This document shows positions 58,745 through 64,000 of a DNA stretch of 64,000 bases, piece after piece. The number at the start of each line of letters is the position of its first letter. Within the stretch, counting starts at the first letter, position 1. A program made the position numbers and the translations under genes. This DNA comes from Serpula lacrymans var. lacrymans S7.9 (lineage: Eukaryota; Basidiomycota; Agaricomycetes; Boletales; Serpulaceae). The notes under the pieces were generated by a model. It had not been told where the DNA came from. It saw only the letters and a program-made list of their open reading frames with translations, and did no database searches. The stretch lies in NCBI RefSeq assembly GCF_000218685.1, contig NW_006763298.1, positions 240,164 through 304,163 on the forward strand, written 5' to 3'.

Positions 58745-60893
58745 AGAAGGCTACATTTTCGGTTGGATGGATCTCCCCAAGATGGGACCCTATCGATATC
58801 TTCACATACCCAAGTATCTCGCATCCCATTTGCTAGTGCAGAGCACAGGCAGACACGATAGTCTGTAAGTTAGGTATGAGATGAGGTCTGGAGAGGATCT
58901 CCTCGCAGTCTGGAATGCATTTGGATGAAGCAGATAAACCGTATATCTTCAAAGACAAAAAATAAAAAATAAACCAAACACTTGTACGCAATAATTGACG
59001 AGAACCTGAAAGCGAAAATACTAGTTATAATGCTTGACGACGATACCACGAACAATCTGCTCTTCCACACCTTTCTCTGTGCCTTTCTTCAATTCTGTAC
59101 GTCCATAGGAAGTAGTTCTATCCTTCCTCCATTGCTCGTACAAAGGCGCATCTTCGTCTGCACATCGACGCTCCACACCTACACGCTGTAATACAGGGCT
59201 CTCAACGAGAGGAATGAGCCTAACATCATCATCGGGCATCGAAAAGTAGAATACTCCAAGACGATCGTAAGCGAGCTGATCTCCAGGAGGTCGTACCACA
59301 CGATGGATGGTAGGTTTGTAATATCCACCGGAAAAAAACTCCATAGCGTCGCCAGTATTGATCACCTTGAGCATCGTGTCATTTGGAATGATGAAGAAAA
59401 CCAATTTAGACGGAGATGCCTTACCAGTGCGTTGTCTATGTGCCTTACCCACTTCCACTTTCCATCCTTTGACAGGATCTGTAGACCACCCACAGGCTGA
59501 CTCCACAAGATGGTGACGCTACCGACGTCTACATTTAGCAAAATTATCAATGAGACTTTCCCTGCCAGTGTCACTGTAGGATGATACTAACCGGTGTGTC
59601 CCTTCAACCACACATTCTTCGACAGCTTCTCTTCTTCCTCAGACCGTTTGTAGCTGGTGATGTGTCAGTGGAATCCGTGGTTACAACGTGTAGGGGGAAA
59701 ATCACTATTTCATGAAACGTACTGCTCATGGTGGATGATTATATCGCTGTCCGCATATAACTCGACAAGCACTGACCTGCTGTCTCCCCAGCTACATCAA
59801 ACTTGTGTTTCTCCACCAGAGTATCTTCTGGGAGCTCAAGGCTGAGCGCCAGCAGCCTGTCATGAAGCGTGAACAGGCACTTTTTTAATAGTTATCCGTG
59901 ACTCACTTTAGGATTGGTTGAAGAACATTGGTATGGTTGTGTCTAGCAAAGGCATCGATTTCAGGCATCAAGGGGCGTAAAGCTTGTGGATGAGGACGCT
60001 TGTACACGTTTCTATTGACTACAAAATGCACCATGTTAACGCTTACCGAGCCTTACAGGTAGATGTGCCGGAAACTTACTTCCATAGTGTTCGATCTGGT
60101 CGAGAACTTGATTCTCAGTATCAACACGCTGTCATGGTAAGTCTTTCGTTTAAACTTTTCGAAATTCAGGCAAAATGATATGGTAGCATTACCCAATACC
60201 GACGAGCCTTGTAACCTTGATAGTATCCCACCTTTGCGATATTCGCCGTGTACGTCTTCATCTCATCTGGGGGCACAACTGTGAAAGGCACATCGGCTAT
60301 ATCGAAGATTCGGTCACGCTATGTATAGAAGTGGTACAGCGCGCAGTTGAGATTGGTGGAAAGAAAGCTGGAGAGATGGTGAGTTACCTGAGCTTGCGTG
60401 TATCCGTGGTTGATAGCGTACACGAATCCATTCGAGCGTAAGGCATCGCGCACTTCAGGATAAAGCTCTGCACGACCTTCTGGAGTCTGAGCCTTGGCTA
60501 AATCAATGATAGCAAGATCCGCAAAGTCCACTGGGAAAAGTACATCCTAGAGGTCATCGACAAAGTATCCTTTAGATGACGGCAAAGACGTACAATTCTC
60601 TTGAGTGGTAGGTGGAGGGATATAGCGTGCACACTCAGGAAGTGATGTGCTTGGTACAGGCATTGCACTTTATATCGTTATATTGAACTATTGCTGTAGT
60701 TGGCCTCGCGTATATGAGGGGATGGGAAAACTTCGTTATGCCTTGAAATCGAAGCCAGACAGGCTTTTATCGGTAGGCCAGCTGGTCCTGACGATTTTGG
60801 AAAGGCACTATTTATATCTGGAATTCGAGAATGGTATTGTTTGCTTGACAGTATTAACATTTTGGACCAAGATGGCGAGAAAAGCGGCCTCAT
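58745..60893. repeat. Segmental duplication, right copy
   Basis: Partner of 36142-38472, same orientation, covering oxygenase copy 4 and its flanks to the phrase ending GCGGCCTCAT at about 60893. Confidence 0.85.
59021..60663 (-). CDS. 2-oxoglutarate/Fe(II) oxygenase, isopenicillin-N-synthase-like (copy 4)
   Basis: Near-identical to copy 3, with the same ten exons, from ATG 60663-60661 to stop 59023-59021. Iron ligands are in KGHTDVGSVTILW and KPTIHRVVRPP; the Q-to-R change before PPGDQ is one of few differences from copy 3. The micro-exon is at 59706-59721. It ends GIVVKHYN like copies 1 and 2, whereas copy 3 ends GIVVKNYN. No lesion is visible, so both duplicates appear functional. It lies on the far side of the retroelement island from copy 3 and next to the NLR gene. 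Confidence 0.9.
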
Positions 60894-61743
60894 GATATAC
60901 CGACAGTGTGATTCCCCGCGTGTACGGTTTTCAATTATCCTTTGCTTTAGTAAAGCTTCAACGGATGATGGTATTTATTGGATGCAGACGTTAGGCTGTA
61001 TAACGATACAGAGAATAATTGCAGTTCTCATACATACCTTGAGCTTGGCTGCGAGACAAGGGCTAACCAAAAAGCATATCCCTTGCTCCTCAGACTGAAA
61101 TGTAATCAGATATACAGCACGATTGAAGGGCGAGTGGAAGCGAAGAGGTGTAGCAACAATGGATAATATTGGGAGCGGAGTCATTTATTGTTAGTGATTT
61201 TATTTACCTTACTGAAAAGGTATCAGACTGTGGGCCGTAGTACGCACTTGGATTTTGCTGATAGTCGGCAGCGATTGACTTTCGGAGGTTCGCCCTGTGG
61301 GAGGCTGGGAATGTTCCTCCAGCTGAGTACATATAAGTACCAAACCACGTCGTACCTTGAGATACCGGTGAATATATGTTCACATGACGACGATGCTGCG
61401 CTTGCACCATTCCAAGACCCATTCATCATGAACATCAGTTCTGCAACTTATCAGATGCAAATCAAAGATACTGACAGACATTCCTGATAAGAAACTTGTC
61501 GAAATCCACGCCACGGGCGTCCAAGTCATCGCCATCATCGATATCCGTAACTGTCGGTCATCATTGTGGTCTTACAAATTTGGTTTTGGCGTGAAGTCAT
61601 GGATAAATTGAGGTTGCGCAACCTGTAACCACGTTGCCTCTTATCATCCGTGCGCGCCATATGATAAACTAAAGTATATGTGCCCCATCGCAGAGGTGTC
61701 GAGCTCAAGTTCCAGTTTTTTTAGAGTCGACCTCGACTGTGAC
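60894..61743. other. Intergenic region before the NLR gene
   Basis: No supportable gene. A short minus-strand frame at 61204-61422 has protein-like text but no family signature or splice support. Confidence 0.4.
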
Positions 61744-64000
61744 ATGAGTGTTCCGGGGGCCTCGCCCTCGCATGTTGGCGATGTTAATGTCGGGGGCATG
61801 GTGGCACAATCTCATTCTGTCGACGCTCGCTTTGGTAGATTCAACGAAGTCCATGGTCCTCAAATCAACAACGAAGCTCATGGCCCTCAAACCATTCACA
61901 CCACCATCAACAACTACGGTCTGACATATCCTCTTCTGCCCGAATGTAGTCTAATACAGTACAGTAGATATCTCAGCTGCCTTGAAAGAACGCCAGGACT
62001 TTGAAAACTGGCTATCCCCTCTGAATTTTCGCCAAACGCAGAGTGAAGTTCGTGGGATTTGGCGAGAGGGAACGGGAGGATGGGTGCTGGAGAATGAGAC
62101 ATTTAAACAGTGGCTAAGAGGTGATCTGAAAACCCTTTGGTGTCCTGGGATTCGTAAGTGCACTATCACAATCACGATCTACATGCCAATATGCCGAGTC
62201 ATCTAGCTGGTGCTGGGAAGACTGTTCTTGCGTAAGTCTAGCAGCAAATCAATTAAATCCATCTTGAGCGGTCATCACGTACGTTTTTACTAGGTCATAC
62301 ATCATTAATCATCTCGAGAAGAACAGAGATAACGATGCTACTGTGGTTTACATTTATTGCAACTATAAGGAACATTCGGGGCAGACCGCCTGTAATCTCG
62401 TTGCAAGTCTTCTGAAACAGCTTGTACAAGATTTCCCCCTTGCGTTTGGGCGCATCAGCGAAGAATTCAAACGTCATCGAGAACAAGACTTCCGTCCAAC
62501 TCTATCCGAGATTCGCGACGCATTAATAAACGAAATTAAACAATACTCCCAGGTCTTCATCATTGTGGACGCTTTAGATGAGATTTCCGAGGATGACGAT
62601 ACTCGTTCTGAGATGCTGCATTGTCTGCAATCCCTGGAAGGTAGTTTGTTAGTGACTTCTCGTGACATATCATCGATCAAGGTAGTCCTTCACGAAGCTC
62701 TTCGCATAGATATTTGTGCGCATGAAGACGATGTACGCAACTATATCACAAACCGTATTCGCTTGCGGACACAATTGGACAGGCTGTTGGGTGACGCTTT
62801 GAGAGAAGAAGCCATTGAGCGTCTGATAAGAGAGGCTCAAGGCATGTGAGTGCTCCATAGAGTTATATTTATTCTTACAGACACCAGATCTTAACATGCC
62901 AATGAAGGTTTCTGCTATCTCGTATGCACGTGGACCTACTAGCACACCAAGTCACTCGTAATGATATTCGACTCGCTCTTGAAAATCTCCCCAAGGAGGT
63001 GGGAGGTGCTTATGACAAAACTATGAAACGGATATATGAAGGCCGATATGGAGAACTAGCTAAGAAAGCCATCACGTTGATTGTTTTTGCCTCTCGACCG
63101 CTGTTTTTCACGGAGCTTCAGGAAGCCCTAGCCTTTTCAACTGGTCTGCGTGAGATCAATGCTGATGACCTGGTGGATAAAGAGACGATAATGGAAGCCT
63201 GTGCTGGCATACTTATTGCTGATGAAAACACAGATGTATGCCGTTTGGTCCGTAAGTTACTTGATGCATGGTCCAAGTGCTATTACTTAAATCTGTTTTC
63301 ATTAGATTACTCTGCGCAGGAATATCTAGTAAAACGTGGAGATTGGGCTTTCCCAGACCCCCAAGCGCAAATCACCAATATATGCCTAGACGCTCTCTCT
63401 GTGTTTCCACCGAAAGATGTACGTCTTATTGACCTTTACCGCGGCCAAGGCTTCATCTTTTATGCACGACAAAATTGGGGCCGCCACGCACGGAGTATTG
63501 AGAAGACAATCCCGATGGTGATCCGCGAATTCTTAAGTTGTGAGGCGAACGTTGAGAATGCCCTGAAACTCATACACTCTCGCTACTTCAAGGGGGGTTC
63601 AGCATTGCATTTGTGTGCCTACTTCGGTCTTGAACAGACTATCGATTACTTGCTAGGGAACGACGCTGCTGTCGATCGAAGAGACAGCCAGAATAGAACA
63701 CCATTGTTCATTGCTGCAGAAGAAGGGTATGCCTCTGTGGTGAAGTTACTACTTGATCGAGGTCATGACATCAATTCGAGGAACGATCTTCGCGATGACA
63801 CACCACTTGGTGCTGCAGCGTATTATGGGAGAATAGAGGTAGTTCGAGTGCTATTGGCAGTGCGTGAGGTATGTGTCAACCCAAAGGATAATAATCGTGA
63901 TACACCGCTCTCGCAAGCAGCTTTCCAAGGTCATGTGGAGATTGTCAAGCTGCTGTTGGAGAGGGATGATGTGGATGCGGACTCAAAGGACACTAATAAT
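61744..64000 (+). CDS. NACHT-ankyrin NOD-like receptor, C-terminus outside the window
   Basis: Six exons join in frame: 61744-61918, 61965-62153, 62207-62231, 62294-62845, 62908-63251 and 63306 to the edge (660 residues visible). Fungal NLRs sense non-self and can trigger cell death. The N-terminus carries a short repeat (VHGPQINN, AHGPQTIHTTINNYG). The NACHT domain follows: P-loop GIPGAGKTVLAS at ~121-131, encoded largely by a 25-nt exon, the Walker B FIIVDALDE at ~216, and LLVTSRDISSI. A winged-helix region (LENLPKEVGGAYDKTMKRIY; HYSAQEYLV) precedes ankyrin repeats from ~523 (SALHLCAYFGLEQTIDYLL, TPLFIAAEEGYASVVKLLL, and two more). ATG 61744 is chosen because the preceding in-frame part is a serine run; 61678 is the alternative start. 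Confidence 0.9.

Noticed and set aside
61204..61422. Small minus-strand gene before the NLR
   Set aside because: No start context, splice support or recognisable family; possibly a fragment.

Overview
The window is nuclear DNA of a filamentous basidiomycete, most likely a mushroom-forming agaricomycete. The evidence is dense genes split by 46-70 bp introns, families typical of this group (four isopenicillin-N-synthase-like oxygenases, a SH3-TBC RabGAP, a BRE4/ArAE membrane protein, a NACHT-ankyrin receptor), and a chromodomain Ty3 retrotransposon. All exon models were joined by eye from splice signals and frame continuity; no transcripts or database searches were used.

Layout. 1-16,552 is housekeeping: a truncated membrane protein, an orphan protein, a 1,952-residue SH3/TBC protein, an RTT107/Brc1-type multi-BRCT repair scaffold, and a TXNDC17-type thioredoxin-like gene divergent from it. 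16,553-25,862 is accessory metabolism: a GNAT acetyltransferase, two tandem 2-oxoglutarate/Fe(II) oxygenases, an intronless quinone-oxidoreductase-like gene and an unusual homeodomain gene. 26,076-35,329 is again housekeeping: BRE4-like ArAE protein, HIT protein, GDT1 cation/proton exchanger, a doubtful small gene and a CinA-domain protein.

36,142-60,893 is a repeat island. It is bracketed by two copies of a ~2.2 kb segment, each carrying a nearly identical oxygenase gene. Between them lie an 8,687 bp chromovirus (family A, 4 differences between its 398 bp LTRs) nested inside a family-B solo LTR and itself hit by a second family-B solo LTR and a 1.8 kb family-C LTR-like element. Further right are broken copia fragments, a Tc1-type element with ~215 bp inverted repeats, and five more family-A solo LTRs, several inside other elements. 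Target-site duplications allow the order of insertion to be read. 61,744 to the window end is a NACHT-ankyrin NOD-like receptor, cut by the window edge.

How the genes relate. Most housekeeping genes are independent; BRCT/TXNDC17 and GDT1/33,377 are head-to-head pairs. The four oxygenases, one acetyltransferase and one reductase are compatible with small-molecule chemistry, but there is no backbone synthase, so no biosynthetic cluster is claimed. The oxygenase segment duplication, retroelement pile-up and NLR gene together look like a fast-evolving region.
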